Assembly (NCBI RefSeq): GCF_018138715.1
Contig: NZ_JAGSHX010000006.1
Location: forward strand, 7,130,001-7,194,000
Origin: Streptomyces asiaticus
GTDB taxonomy: Bacteria; Actinomycetota; Actinomycetes; Streptomycetales; Streptomycetaceae
DNA length: 64,000 bases
Direction of reading: 5' to 3'
Positions 50,908 through 60,044 of the stretch are shown here, in pieces (the stretch's first letter is position 1; each line of letters begins with the position of its first letter). The notes beneath the pieces were generated by a model. That model searched no databases. It worked only from the letters and a program-made list of their open reading frames with translations, and was not told the origin of the DNA. Made by a program: the position numbers and the translations under genes.

Positions 50908-52293
50908 TCAGGGGCGGAAATGGCGCTCCAGACCCTGCCATACGTCGTCATAGCGCCCCTGGAGGTGGTCCGCCTCCAGCGCCTGCCGGGTGGCCGTGAC
51001 CGGCCAGCGCGTCTCGAACATGAAGGCCAGCCCGTCGTCCAGCCGGTGCGGCGTCAGCTCGGCCGCGCTCGCCCGCTCGAAGGTCTCATGGTCCGGGCCG
51101 TGCGCGGACATCATGTTGTGCAGCGAGCCACCGCCGGGGACGAAGCCCCCCGCGCCGCCGGTCTTCGCGTCGTACGCGCCCTCGATCAGCCCCATGTACT
51201 CGCTCATCACATTGCGGTGGAAGTACGGCGGCCGGAAGGTGTCCTCCCCGACCAGCCAGCGCGGGGCGAAGACCACGAAGTCGACGCCCGCGAGCCCGGG
51301 GGTGTCGGAGGGCGAGGTGAGCACCGTGAAGATGGACGGGTCCGGGTGGTCGTAGCTGATGGTGCCGAGCACATTGAAGCGGCGCAGGTCGTACACGTAC
51401 GGCACATGGGCGCCGTGCCAGGCGACCACGTCCAGCGGCGAGTGGTCGTAGGTGGCGGCCCACAGATTGCCGCAGAACTTGTTGACCACCTGCACCGGGC
51501 GCTCCACGTCCTCGTACGCGGCGACCGGGGCGAGGAAGTCCCGGGGGTTCGCCAGCCCGTTGGCGCCGATCGGGCCGAGGTCGGGGAGGGTGAAGGGGCG
51601 GCCGTAGTTCTCGCACACATAGCCGCGCACCGACGGCTCCAGCGGCTCCACCCGGAACCGCACCCCGCGCGGGATCAGCGCCACATGCCCCGGCTCGGCG
51701 CGCAGCAGGCCGAACTCGGTGTGCAGCAGCAGCCCGCCCCGCTCGGGGACGATCAGCAGCTCGCCGTCCGCGTCGCTGAACACCCGGTCGGTCATGGGGG
51801 CGTTGGCGGCGTAGAGGTGGATGGCCATCCCCGCGCGCTGGGTGGCGTCGCCGTTGCCGCCCAGCGTCCACAGCCCGGCCAGGAAGTCGGTGCCCTCCGG
51901 CGGCTCCGGCAGCGGGTCCCAGCGCAGCCGGTTGGGGTCGGGCGCGGCCTCGGTGAAGGGCGCCCCGCGCAGCGCGCCGCCCGCGATGCGGGTGAACGGC
52001 GGATGCGCGGCGGAGGGCCGGATGCGGTACAGCCAGGAGCGCCGGTTGGTGGCGCGCGGCTCGGTGAAGGCGCTGCCGCTCAGCTGCTCCGCGTAGAGCC
52101 CGAGCGGTGCGCGCTGGGGGGAGTTGCGGCCGATGGGCAGTGCGCCGGGCACGGCCTCGCTGCTGTGCTCATTGCCGAAACCGGAGGCGTAGACCAGCTC
52201 TTCGGCCGTCTTGCGCGCCCGCTCGATGTCCTGCTCGTGTCCTCGCTGATCGCCACGCTGCTCGCCGTGCTGGATCCCCGTGCCGTCGCCCAT
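50908..52293 (-). CDS. hmgA: Homogentisate 1,2-dioxygenase
   Basis: A 461-residue non-haem Fe(II) dioxygenase that opens the homogentisate ring to maleylacetoacetate in tyrosine/phenylalanine breakdown. Family signatures: [84 protein letters not shown] DVVAWHGNYVPY segment, and the metal-ligand region [22 protein letters not shown]. It starts at ATG 52293. It is transcribed away from a TetR gene across a strong inverted repeat and followed by GntR. No hydrolase or isomerase of the pathway is adjacent. Confidence 0.95.
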   Translation of the reverse strand: MGDGTGIQHGEQRGDQRGHEQDIERARKTAEELVYASGFGNEHSSEAVPGALPIGRNSPQRAPLGLYAEQLSGSAFTEPRATNRRSWLYRIRPSAAHPPFTRIAGGALRGAPFTEAAPDPNRLRWDPLPEPPEGTDFLAGLWTLGGNGDATQRAGMAIHLYAANAPMTDRVFSDADGELLIVPERGGLLLHTEFGLLRAEPGHVALIPRGVRFRVEPLEPSVRGYVCENYGRPFTLPDLGPIGANGLANPRDFLAPVAAYEDVERPVQVVNKFCGNLWAATYDHSPLDVVAWHGAHVPYVYDLRRFNVLGTISYDHPDPSIFTVLTSPSDTPGLAGVDFVVFAPRWLVGEDTFRPPYFHRNVMSEYMGLIEGAYDAKTGGAGGFVPGGGSLHNMMSAHGPDHETFERASAAELTPHRLDDGLAFMFETRWPVTATRQALEADHLQGRYDDVWQGLERHFRP

Positions 52294-52336
52294 CGCGCGC
52301 TCCCACCGCTCTGCCGCACACCGCTGGTTTCCCCTT

Positions 52337-52362
52337 GATTCCTATGTCAGACGATAGGAATC
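52337..52362. promoter_or_regulatory. TetR operator between hmgA and its divergent regulator
   Basis: Arms GATTCCTAT (52337-52345) and ATAGGAATC (52354-52362) form a perfect 9-bp inverted repeat with an 8-bp spacer, centred between the divergent hmgA and TetR starts. It is probably bound by the TetR protein to control both genes. Confidence 0.75.
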
Positions 52363-52379
52363 GAAACCCGGGCTCGTCA

Positions 52380-53057
52380 ATGATCGGGCAGGATGGTGGC
52401 GTGCCCATACCGCCCCTCCGCCGCCATCCGGTCCAGCGCCGCAGCGCCGAGCGCCTCGGCCGGATCCTCGACGCGTGTGCCGAACTTCTCGACGAGATCA
52501 GCTACGAAGAGCTGAGCACCCGGGCCGTCGCCGAGCGCGCCAACGTGCCCATCGGCTCGGTCTACCGCTTCTTCTCCAACAAGCGGGCGATGGCCGAGGC
52601 CCTGGCCCACCGCAATCTGGACGAGTACGCCGCGCGGATCACCCGGCGGCTGGCCGCCTCGGACCCGGGCTCCGGCTCCGGTTCCGCCTCGGGGCCGGAC
52701 GGGCGCGGCGGCTGGCGGGAGGCGATGGACGTCGTCGTGGACGAGTATCTGGCGATGAAGCGCGGGGCGCCGGGTTTCGCGCTCATCGAGTTCGGCCATC
52801 CGGTCCCGGCCACCGCGCCGCCGGAGCAGCCCAACCATCTCGTCGCCGACCGGCTGCGGACGCTGCTCGCCGACCGGCTCGGGACGGGCAGGGACGAGGC
52901 GGCCGAGGAGCGGCTGCGGGTGGCCTTCCTGCTCGCGGTCGAGGCGGCGGACGCGCTGCTGCGGCTGGCGTTCCGGATGGACCCGGAGGGCGATCCGGCG
53001 ATCGTGGCGGAGACGAAGGAGCTGCTGCGCGCCTATCTGGCCCGGGTCCTGGACTGA
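52380..53057 (+). CDS. TetR-family regulator divergent from hmgA
   Basis: A protein of about 225 residues. The HTH is RRSAERLGRILDACAELLDE followed by ELSTRAVAERANVPIGSVYRFFSNKRAMAEAL. The helical C-terminal domain contains VVDEYLAMKRGAPGFALIEFG and AAEERLRVAFLLAVEAADALLRLAF. The start is uncertain: ATG 52380 has no ribosome site, GTG 52401 has a weak AGGAT. It lies next to a perfect inverted repeat shared with hmgA, making it the likely hmgA repressor. A Gly/Ser repeat SGSGSASG lies in the linker. Confidence 0.85.
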   Translation: MIGQDGGVPIPPLRRHPVQRRSAERLGRILDACAELLDEISYEELSTRAVAERANVPIGSVYRFFSNKRAMAEALAHRNLDEYAARITRRLAASDPGSGSGSASGPDGRGGWREAMDVVVDEYLAMKRGAPGFALIEFGHPVPATAPPEQPNHLVADRLRTLLADRLGTGRDEAAEERLRVAFLLAVEAADALLRLAFRMDPEGDPAIVAETKELLRAYLARVLD

Positions 53058-53109
53058 TCCGGGTCCTGGACTGATCCGGGGGCCTGGACTGATCCGGGGT
53101 CCGCTGGGA

Positions 53110-53276
53110 GGTCCGGTCGAACCGGGAGTTCCCGTCGACACCAGGTCCGGTCGACCGGGAGGTCCCGCCGACCCCAGGCCCGGTCGACCGGGAGTTCCCG
53201 CCGATCCCAGGTCCGGTCGACCGGGAGGTCCCGCCGATCCCAGGTCCGGTCTTCCGGGAGTTCCCACCGATCCCTC
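53110..53276. repeat. 33-34 bp tandem repeat, five copies
   Basis: Units starting at 53110, 53144, 53177, 53210 and 53243 read GGTCCGGTCGACCGGGAGGT then CCCGCCGATCCCA with small variations. A second short repeat (CCTGGACTGATCCGG, about 53049-53098, three copies) precedes them. No gene is supported between the TetR stop and the oxidoreductase start. Confidence 0.85.
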
Positions 53277-53355
53277 CCCGACATGCCTACCAGTCGGTAT
53301 GGTGAGCGGGTCCGGCGCGTCATCGCGGCCTCGCCGCCGTCCCTGGGAGAGACCG

Positions 53356-55584
53356 ATGAGCACTGCCCCGCGTATCTGCCCGCTCTGCGAGGCCACCTGC
53401 GGGCTGACCCTCACCATCGAAGAGGGGAGGGTGACCGGGGCGCGCGGCGATCGCGAGGACGTCTTCAGCCGCGGCTTCATCTGCCCCAAGGGCGCTGCGT
53501 TCGGGCAGCTCGACGCCGACCCCGACCGGCTGCGGCGCCCCCTCGTCCGCCGTGCCGGGCGTCTCGTGGAGACCGGCTGGGACGAGGCGTTCGCCGCCGT
53601 TGCGGAGGGGCTGGCCCCGCTGCTGCGCGAGCACGGGCCGCAGTCCGTGGGGGTCGTGCTCGGCAACCCCAATGTGCACACCGTGGCCGGCGGGCTCTAT
53701 CCGCCGCTGCTGCTCGGCGCGCTGCGCACCCGTAACGTCTTCAGCGCCAGCACCCTGGACCAGATGCCCAAGCATGTCTCCAGCGGGCTGCTGTACGGGG
53801 ACGCCAACGCGCTTCCGGTGCCCGACCTGGACCGTACGGACCATCTGCTGATGCTCGGCGCCAACCCGCTGGACTCCAACGGCAGTCTGTGCACCGCCCC
53901 CGACTTCCCCGGGCGGCTGCGAGCCCTGCGGCGGCGCGGCGGCCGGCTGGTGGTGGTCGACCCCCGGCGCACCCGTACGGCCGCGCTGGCCGACCGCCAT
54001 GTGGCGATCCGGCCCGGCACCGACGCCCTGCTGCTCTTCGCCATGGTGCAGGTGCTGTTCGCCGAGGACCTGGTGGCGCCCGGCCCGCTCGCCGAGCATG
54101 TCAGCGGGGTGGCGGAGGTGCGGCGGCTGGCCGCGGACTTCCCGCCGGAGGCGGTGGCCGAGGCGTGCGATGTGCCCGCCGAGGAGATCCGCACCCTGAC
54201 CCGTGAGCTGGCCGCCGCGTCGCAGGGCGTGGTGTACGGCCGAGTGGGCTCCACCACCGTCGAGTTCGGCACCCTCACCAGCTGGCTGGTCGATGTGGTC
54301 AACGTGCTCATCGGGCAGCTGGACCGGCCCGGCGGCATGATGTTCCCGCTCGCCGCGACCGGCCGCCGGGAGCGCCCGGCGCGGCCCGGGAAGGGGTTCG
54401 CGCTCGGCCGCTGGCACAGCCGGGTCAGCGGATACCCCGAGGCCAAGGGCGAACTGCCCACCGTCGCGCTGGCCGAGGAGATCGAGACCCCGGGCGAGGG
54501 GCGGATACGGGCGGTGCTGGCGCTCGCAGCCAACCCCGTGCTCTCCGCGCCGGACGGTGACCGCCTGGACCGGGCCCTGGCCGGGCTCGACTTCATGGTC
54601 AGCGTCGATCCGTATCTCAACGAGACCTCGTGCCACGCCCATGTGGTGCTGCCCCCGCCGCCGCCCAGCCGCAGCCCCCACTTCGACTACGCCTTCAACA
54701 GCCTGGCCGTGCGCAACCAGGTCCGCTACACCCGCCCCGCCATCCCGCTGGAGGCGGACCGGCTGAGCGAGAGCGCCATCCTGGCCCGGCTGGTGCTGTG
54801 CGTGAGCGGGAACGGCGGCGCCGACCCCGAGGCGGTGGACGCGATGGCGATCCAGGGGACGCTCGGCAAGGAGGTCGCCGACCCGTCCTCGCCGGTGCAC
54901 GGACGCGACCCCGGCGAGCTGGCCGCGCTGCTGACCGGGGTGGACGGCCCCGAGCGCCGGCTGGACATGATGCTGCGGCTGGGCCCGTACGGCGACGGCT
55001 TCGGCGCCGACCCCGAAGGGCTGAGCCTGGAGAAGCTGCTCGCCCATCCGCACGGCATCGACCTGGGCCCGCTGCGGCCGCGCGTGCCGGGGTTGCTGAA
55101 GACCCGCAGCGGCACGGTGGAGCTGTGCCCGGAGCCGCTGGCCGCCGATGTGGAGCGGCTGCGCCGGTCGCTGGCCGACCGGCCCTCGGGGCTGCTGCTG
55201 GTCGGCCGCCGCCATCTGCGCTCCAACAACAGCTGGATGCACAACGTCCCGGCCCTGATGGGCGGCAGCAACCGCTGCACCCTCCAGGTGCACCCCGAGG
55301 ACGCCACCCGGCTGGGGCTGGCGGACGGCGGTCTGGCCCGGGTCAAGGGCGAGGGCGGGGAGTTGGAGGTGCCGGTCGAGGTGACGGACGCGGTGCGGGC
55401 CGGAGTGGTGAGCCTGCCGCACGGCTGGGGCCATGCCCGCCCCGGCGTCCGGCTGTCCGTGGCCGGGGCCCGACCCGGGGTCAATGTCAACCAGCTCTTC
55501 GACGGCTCACGGCTGGATCCGCTCTCGGGGACGGCGGTGCTCAATGGCCACCCGGTGCGCGTATCACCCTCGCTACAGCACTGA
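53356..55584 (+). CDS. Molybdopterin-dependent oxidoreductase (DMSO reductase family)
   Basis: A 742-residue Mo-bisMGD enzyme. The N-terminal 4Fe-4S site is formed by CPLCEATCGL (C-x2-C-x3-C) and a fourth Cys in FICPKG. Then come GVVLGNPNVHTVAGGLYPPLLLGALRTRNVFSASTLDQMPK, LMLGANPLDSNGS, VVDPRRTRTAALADRHVAIRPGTDALLL and the C-terminal molydopterin-binding barrel (LVGRRHLRSNNSWMHNVPAL, VSLPHGWGH, NQLFDG). At the usual Cys/Sec ligand position no Cys is obvious, so the Mo ligand may be another residue. No Tat signal: cytoplasmic. No electron-transfer partner is adjacent. Confidence 0.87.
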   Translation: MSTAPRICPLCEATCGLTLTIEEGRVTGARGDREDVFSRGFICPKGAAFGQLDADPDRLRRPLVRRAGRLVETGWDEAFAAVAEGLAPLLREHGPQSVGVVLGNPNVHTVAGGLYPPLLLGALRTRNVFSASTLDQMPKHVSSGLLYGDANALPVPDLDRTDHLLMLGANPLDSNGSLCTAPDFPGRLRALRRRGGRLVVVDPRRTRTAALADRHVAIRPGTDALLLFAMVQVLFAEDLVAPGPLAEHVSGVAEVRRLAADFPPEAVAEACDVPAEEIRTLTRELAAASQGVVYGRVGSTTVEFGTLTSWLVDVVNVLIGQLDRPGGMMFPLAATGRRERPARPGKGFALGRWHSRVSGYPEAKGELPTVALAEEIETPGEGRIRAVLALAANPVLSAPDGDRLDRALAGLDFMVSVDPYLNETSCHAHVVLPPPPPSRSPHFDYAFNSLAVRNQVRYTRPAIPLEADRLSESAILARLVLCVSGNGGADPEAVDAMAIQGTLGKEVADPSSPVHGRDPGELAALLTGVDGPERRLDMMLRLGPYGDGFGADPEGLSLEKLLAHPHGIDLGPLRPRVPGLLKTRSGTVELCPEPLAADVERLRRSLADRPSGLLLVGRRHLRSNNSWMHNVPALMGGSNRCTLQVHPEDATRLGLADGGLARVKGEGGELEVPVEVTDAVRAGVVSLPHGWGHARPGVRLSVAGARPGVNVNQLFDGSRLDPLSGTAVLNGHPVRVSPSLQH

Positions 55585-55706
55585 CCTGGGGTTTTGCGCT
55601 TATTGCTCACGCGTCAAGACCTTGTTAACGGAAAGTTTCCGCACCTAACGTCGCCTCGACCGCCAATTCTGGGGGAGTTCAAAGGCGAACGTGAGGTAGC
55701 CAAACT

Positions 55707-57179
55707 ATGCTGACCATCCTCGGCTTCGTCATGATCGCGACATTCCTTGTCCTGATCATGATGAAGAAGATGTCCCCGATGGGCGCCCTGGTGCTCATCC
55801 CCGCGCTGTTCTGTGTGCTTGTCGGGAAGGGGGCGCACCTCGGGGACTACGTCCTCGAGGGCGTCGGCGATCTGGCACCCACGGCCGCGATGCTGATGTT
55901 CGCGATCATCTACTTCGGGGTGATGATCGACGTCGGCCTCTTCGATCCGATCGTCCGGCTCATCCTGCGGTTCTGCAAGGCGGACCCGATGCGGGTGGTG
56001 GTCGGCACCGCGATCCTCGCGGCGATCGTCTCGCTCGACGGCGACGGCTCCACCACCTTCATGATCACTGTGTCGGCCATGGTGCCGCTCTACCGGCGGC
56101 TGAAGATGAGCCTGGTGGTGATGACCGGTGTCGCGGCCATGGCCAACGGCGTGATGAACACGCTGCCCTGGGGCGGCCCGACCGCCCGCGCCGCCACCGC
56201 GCTCAAGGTCGACGCCAGCGACATCTTCGTGCCGATGATCCCGGCCCTCGCGGTCGGTCTGCTCTTCGTGATCGCCCTCTCCTACGGCCTGGGGCTGCGG
56301 GAGCGCAAGCGGCTCGGCGTGCTGACCCTGGACGAGGTCACCGCAGGCGACCCGGAGCAGGTGCTGGTCGGCGCGGGCTCCGGCGGCAACGGGGCCAAGG
56401 GCCGTAAGGGCGTCAAGGCCGCGCTGACCGGCGGCGGAGCGGGCTCCGGCACCGACGCGGAGGCCCCGTCCTCGAAGGGCTCCGGTTCCTCGGACGGCTC
56501 CGGTTCCTCGGACGCCGCCGACGAGGACGACGACGAGTTGAAGGGGCTCGACCCCCACCGCGCCACCCTGCGCCCCAAGCTCTACTGGTTCAACGCGGCC
56601 CTGACCGTCGCGCTGCTCGCCCTGATGGTGACCGAGACCATGCCGATCCCGGTCCTCTTCCTGCTCGCCGCCGCCGTCGCGCTCACCGTCAACTTCCCGA
56701 ACATGAAGGACCAGAAGGCGCGCGTGGCCGCGCACGCCGAGAACGTCGTCAACGTCTCCGGAATGGTCTTCGCCGCGGCCGTCTTCACCGGCGTCCTCAC
56801 CGGCACCGGCATGGTCGAGCACATGGCCCGCTGGCTGGTCGACGGCGTCCCCGAGGGCATGGGCCCGCACATGGCCATCGTCACCGGTGTGCTGTCCCTC
56901 CCGCTCACCTACTTCATGTCCAACGACGGCTTCTACTTCGGCATCGTGCCGATCCTCGCCGAGGCCGGGGCCGCCCACGGGGTCTCCGCGCTGGAGATCG
57001 CCCGCGCCTCGCTCGTCGGTCAGGCCCTGCACATGTCGAGCCCGCTGGTCCCCGCCGTCTACGTGCTCGTCGGCATGGCGAAGGTCGAATTCGGCGACCA
57101 CACCCGGTTCACCGTGAAATGGGCGGCGCTCACCTCGCTGGTGGTGCTCGGCGCCGGTCTCGCGTTCGGCATCATCTGA
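55707..57179 (+). CDS. CitMHS-family citrate-Mg/Ca:H+ symporter
   Basis: A 490-residue permease with 11-12 membrane segments. VSLDGDGSTTFMITVSAMVPL and VMNTLPWGGPTARAATAL are CitMHS hallmarks. SLPLTYFMSNDGFYFGIVPIL and RASLVGQALHMSSPLVPAVY repeat the pattern in the second half. These transporters take up metal-citrate complexes with protons. A cytoplasmic loop of about 65 residues is Gly/Ser-rich and acidic (SDGSGSSDAADEDDDEL). An MFS gene starts 3 bp after the stop, so the pair is cotranscribed. Confidence 0.92.
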   Translation: MLTILGFVMIATFLVLIMMKKMSPMGALVLIPALFCVLVGKGAHLGDYVLEGVGDLAPTAAMLMFAIIYFGVMIDVGLFDPIVRLILRFCKADPMRVVVGTAILAAIVSLDGDGSTTFMITVSAMVPLYRRLKMSLVVMTGVAAMANGVMNTLPWGGPTARAATALKVDASDIFVPMIPALAVGLLFVIALSYGLGLRERKRLGVLTLDEVTAGDPEQVLVGAGSGGNGAKGRKGVKAALTGGGAGSGTDAEAPSSKGSGSSDGSGSSDAADEDDDELKGLDPHRATLRPKLYWFNAALTVALLALMVTETMPIPVLFLLAAAVALTVNFPNMKDQKARVAAHAENVVNVSGMVFAAAVFTGVLTGTGMVEHMARWLVDGVPEGMGPHMAIVTGVLSLPLTYFMSNDGFYFGIVPILAEAGAAHGVSALEIARASLVGQALHMSSPLVPAVYVLVGMAKVEFGDHTRFTVKWAALTSLVVLGAGLAFGII

Positions 57180-57182
57180 GCC

Positions 57183-58502
57183 GTGAAGATCCCGAAGCCC
57201 GGTAGGGGCTGGCTGCTGCGCCTGGTCATCGCCTTCTCGTTCACCCAGGGGGCGGTGAGCATGGCGCGGCCGGCCGTCTCCTACCGGGCGCTCGCGCTCG
57301 GTGCCGACGCCCGTGCCATCGGCGTGATCGCCGGTATCTACGCCCTGCTGCCGCTGTTCGCCGCCGTACCCCTCGGGCGGCGCACCGACCACGGGCGGTG
57401 CGCCCCGCTGCTGCCCATCGGGGTCGCCCTCATCGCCACCGGCTGCGCGTTCAGCGGCACGGCCGGATCGCTGCCCGCGATGGCCGCGTGGAGCGGGGTG
57501 ATGGGCCTCGGCCATCTGTCGTTCGTCATCGGCGCCCAGTCCATCGTCGCCCGCCAGAGCGCGCCCGAGGACCAGGACCGCAACTTCGGCCACTTCACCA
57601 TCGGCGCCTCGCTCGGCCAGCTCATCGGGCCCATCGCGGCCGGTCTTGTGGTCTCAGAACACGACGGGGCGATGGGCCGCACCAGCGCCGCCGCGCTGCT
57701 CGTCTCCGCCGCCCTCGCGGCCTTCTCCGTCACCTCGCTGTGGCGCATCGAGCGCCGCCCCGACGGCACGGCGGCCGGGCCCGCCAAGGAGGCCCCGGCC
57801 CGCAAGGTCTCCGTACGGTCCATCCTGACCACCCGCGGGGTCGCCTCCGGCATGTTCATCAGCCTCGCCGTGCTCTCCGCCACCGACATCCTCACCGCCT
57901 ATCTGCCGGTCGTCGGCGAACAGCGCGGTATCTCGCCCGCGGTCGTCGGTGTGTTGCTCAGCCTGCGCGCCGCCGCCACTGTGGCCTGCCGGCTCGCCAT
58001 GACCCCGATGATCCGGCTGATGGGCCGCACCGTGCTGATGGCCGTCAGCTGTCTGGGCGCCGCGCTGCTGTGCGCGGGCATCGCCCTGCCGGTGCCCGCC
58101 TGGGCGCTCGGGGTGCTGCTGGCCGGGCTCGGCTTCTGCCTCGGCGTCGGCCAGCCGCTGTCGATGACGACCGTCGTCCAGGCGGCCCCCGAGGGGGCGC
58201 GCAGCACGGCCCTCGCGCTGCGGCTCACCGGCAACCGGCTCGGCCAGGTGGCCGCGCCCGCCTCCGCCGGTCTGCTCGCGGGGCTCGCGGGCACCGCCGC
58301 CCCCTTCGTCATGCTGGGCGGGCTGCTGCTGATATCGGCGGCGATAGCCGTCCGGCCGCTGCGCGGTCACCCGGCCGCGGATCCCCCCGCGGCTCCCGCC
58401 GCGGACCCCGCCGGGGACCGGCCGGTGCCGGGGAAACGGCCCGCCGAGGGGCGTACGCAGGAGTCCTCGGCCTCGCGGGGCACGGGACCGCCTCCCCGGT
58501 GA
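57183..58502 (+). CDS. MFS transporter coupled to CitMHS
   Basis: A 439-residue major-facilitator permease with 12 segments. The first-half loop LFAAVPLGRRTDHGRCAPLL carries the MFS motif A remnant, and LGLGHLSFVIGAQSIVARQSAPEDQDRNFGHFTIGASLGQLIGP is conserved among tricarballylate/aromatic-type carriers. The C-terminus is Pro/Ala-rich. GTG 57183 lies 3 bp after the citrate transporter stop. Its substrate is unknown; efflux of a related acid is one option. Confidence 0.88.
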   Translation: MKIPKPGRGWLLRLVIAFSFTQGAVSMARPAVSYRALALGADARAIGVIAGIYALLPLFAAVPLGRRTDHGRCAPLLPIGVALIATGCAFSGTAGSLPAMAAWSGVMGLGHLSFVIGAQSIVARQSAPEDQDRNFGHFTIGASLGQLIGPIAAGLVVSEHDGAMGRTSAAALLVSAALAAFSVTSLWRIERRPDGTAAGPAKEAPARKVSVRSILTTRGVASGMFISLAVLSATDILTAYLPVVGEQRGISPAVVGVLLSLRAAATVACRLAMTPMIRLMGRTVLMAVSCLGAALLCAGIALPVPAWALGVLLAGLGFCLGVGQPLSMTTVVQAAPEGARSTALALRLTGNRLGQVAAPASAGLLAGLAGTAAPFVMLGGLLLISAAIAVRPLRGHPAADPPAAPAADPAGDRPVPGKRPAEGRTQESSASRGTGPPPR

Positions 58503-58520
58503 GCCGACAGTGAGCTGGGC

Positions 58521-59039
58521 TCAGGGCCGCTCGCCGTCGACCATGGCCAGCCACGCCCTGGAGGCGTTCCCGAACGGCTCGGCGCGCCCGTCGACCGCGT
58601 CCATCAGCCACCGCCCCGCCGCCTCGGCCTCCGCTATGACGTCCGCCGGATAGCCGTACCGCACCTGGTGCTCGGCGAACTCGTCCTCGTCGTCCATCAG
58701 GGTCGAGCCGTCGGTCCGCTTGCGGATCACATCGAGGTCCAGGTCCACCATCGAGACCTCGTGGGAGGAGAGCCACTCGGGAGGCGTGGCGATGTCGCAG
58801 TAGATCTCGGTCTCCCGGGGCGGGGCGTTGAACGCCGCGGTCCACCACGCGTCGCGCGGGAGGAGGATCACATGCGCGCAGGCGATCGGCACCATCGGGC
58901 CGTACCCCTTGCGCATCACGCCGCCGCCGGGGAGCCCCAGCCAGACGCCGTGTTCGTCCTCGCCCAGCCTGCGCATCCGCAGGTTCCAGTGCAGAGAGCC
59001 GTCGTACTTGCGGTAGTTGACGGATACGAGATCGGGCAT
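58521..59039 (-). CDS. DUF402-family protein
   Basis: A 172-residue DUF402 protein with DLDLDVIRKRTDGSTLMDDEDEFAEHQVRYGYP, the family's acidic cation-binding strands, and WWTAAFNAPPRETEIYCDIATPP. Characterised DUF402 proteins are nucleoside phosphatases or nucleotide-binding components of RNA-processing proteins; here a phosphatase is only an inference. It starts at ATG 59039 divergent from an ECF sigma factor 51 bp away. Confidence 0.88.
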   Translation of the reverse strand: MPDLVSVNYRKYDGSLHWNLRMRRLGEDEHGVWLGLPGGGVMRKGYGPMVPIACAHVILLPRDAWWTAAFNAPPRETEIYCDIATPPEWLSSHEVSMVDLDLDVIRKRTDGSTLMDDEDEFAEHQVRYGYPADVIAEAEAAGRWLMDAVDGRAEPFGNASRAWLAMVDGERP

Positions 59040-59090
59040 GAGCCGATCCTATGCGGTGGCCGGAGCGGTGTGCCGCCTACCATCGGTGCG

Positions 59091-60044
59091 ATGGACACCC
59101 CCGTATCGCCGTGGAAGGACCGCGCGGGACCGCAGGACAGGCCGCTGGCGGATGCGGGGAGCGAGGACTTCCTCCACCACCGTGAGCTGCTCTTCTCCAT
59201 CGTCTACAACATGCTCGGCACGGTCGCCGACACCGAGGACGTGGTGCAGGAGACCTGGCTGTCCTGGGCGTCGGTCCAGGACAAGGAGATCGCCAACCCG
59301 CGGGCCTATCTGGTGCGGATCGCCGTCAACCACGCGCTCAGCCAGATGCGCCGGGCCCGCCGCAGCCGGGAGAGCTATATCGGCCCCTGGCTGCCCGAGC
59401 CCGTGCTGACCGGACCGGACACCCCCGACACCGCGATCCGCACCGAATCGGTGTCCCTGGCGATGCTGGTGGTCCTGGAGACGCTGACCCCCTTGCAGCG
59501 GGCGGTGTTCGTGCTGCGCGAGGCGTTCGCGTACGACCACGCGGAGATCGCCGCGATCCTGGGGCGCAGCCCGGCCGCCGTCCGCCAGCTCGCCCACCGC
59601 GCCAAGGAGCGCGTCGAGGCCCGGCGGCCGCGCTACGACCTCGACCGCTCCACCCAGCGCATCGTCACCGAGCGGTTCCTCGACGCGGCCATCGGCGGCG
59701 ACCTCGACGCCCTGATGGACGTCCTGGCCCCGGAGGTGGTCATGTGGAGCGACGGCGGGGGCAAGCGCCGCGCCGCGCTCCGGGTGATCGAGGGCCGGGA
59801 CAAGGTGGCCCGCCTGGTCGCCGCCGTCAGCGCGCAGTTGCCCACCTTCGACGCGCGCCCGGTGCAGATCAACGGGGGCCCGGGGGTGGTCCTGTTCCTC
59901 GGCGGGACGCTGTACGCGGCCGCGGTGTTCGACCCCGCGCCCGACGGCGAGCGGGTGCGCGGCATCTACGGCCTGATCAACCCCGACAAGCTCGGGCGAC
60001 TGGCCGAGTCCGTCCACCCTCCGGCTGCCAGACTGGCCCCATGA
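59091..60044 (+). CDS. ECF41-group RNA polymerase sigma factor with SnoaL-like C-terminal domain
   Basis: A 317-residue sigma factor. Sigma2 has FLHHRELLFSIVYNMLGTVADTEDVVQETWLSW, sigma4 TPLQRAVFVLREAFAYDHAEIAAILGRSPAAVRQLAHRA. The C-terminal SnoaL-like domain modulates activity. The group's motifs WLPEP, DGGGK and NPDKL are all visible. No classic anti-sigma is expected because the C-terminal domain replaces it. ECF41 genes usually neighbour a COE-type (carboxymuconolactone decarboxylase, oxidoreductase or epimerase) gene; here the stop overlaps a class IV aminotransferase by 4 bp (ATGA). Confidence 0.93.
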   Translation: MDTPVSPWKDRAGPQDRPLADAGSEDFLHHRELLFSIVYNMLGTVADTEDVVQETWLSWASVQDKEIANPRAYLVRIAVNHALSQMRRARRSRESYIGPWLPEPVLTGPDTPDTAIRTESVSLAMLVVLETLTPLQRAVFVLREAFAYDHAEIAAILGRSPAAVRQLAHRAKERVEARRPRYDLDRSTQRIVTERFLDAAIGGDLDALMDVLAPEVVMWSDGGGKRRAALRVIEGRDKVARLVAAVSAQLPTFDARPVQINGGPGVVLFLGGTLYAAAVFDPAPDGERVRGIYGLINPDKLGRLAESVHPPAARLAP

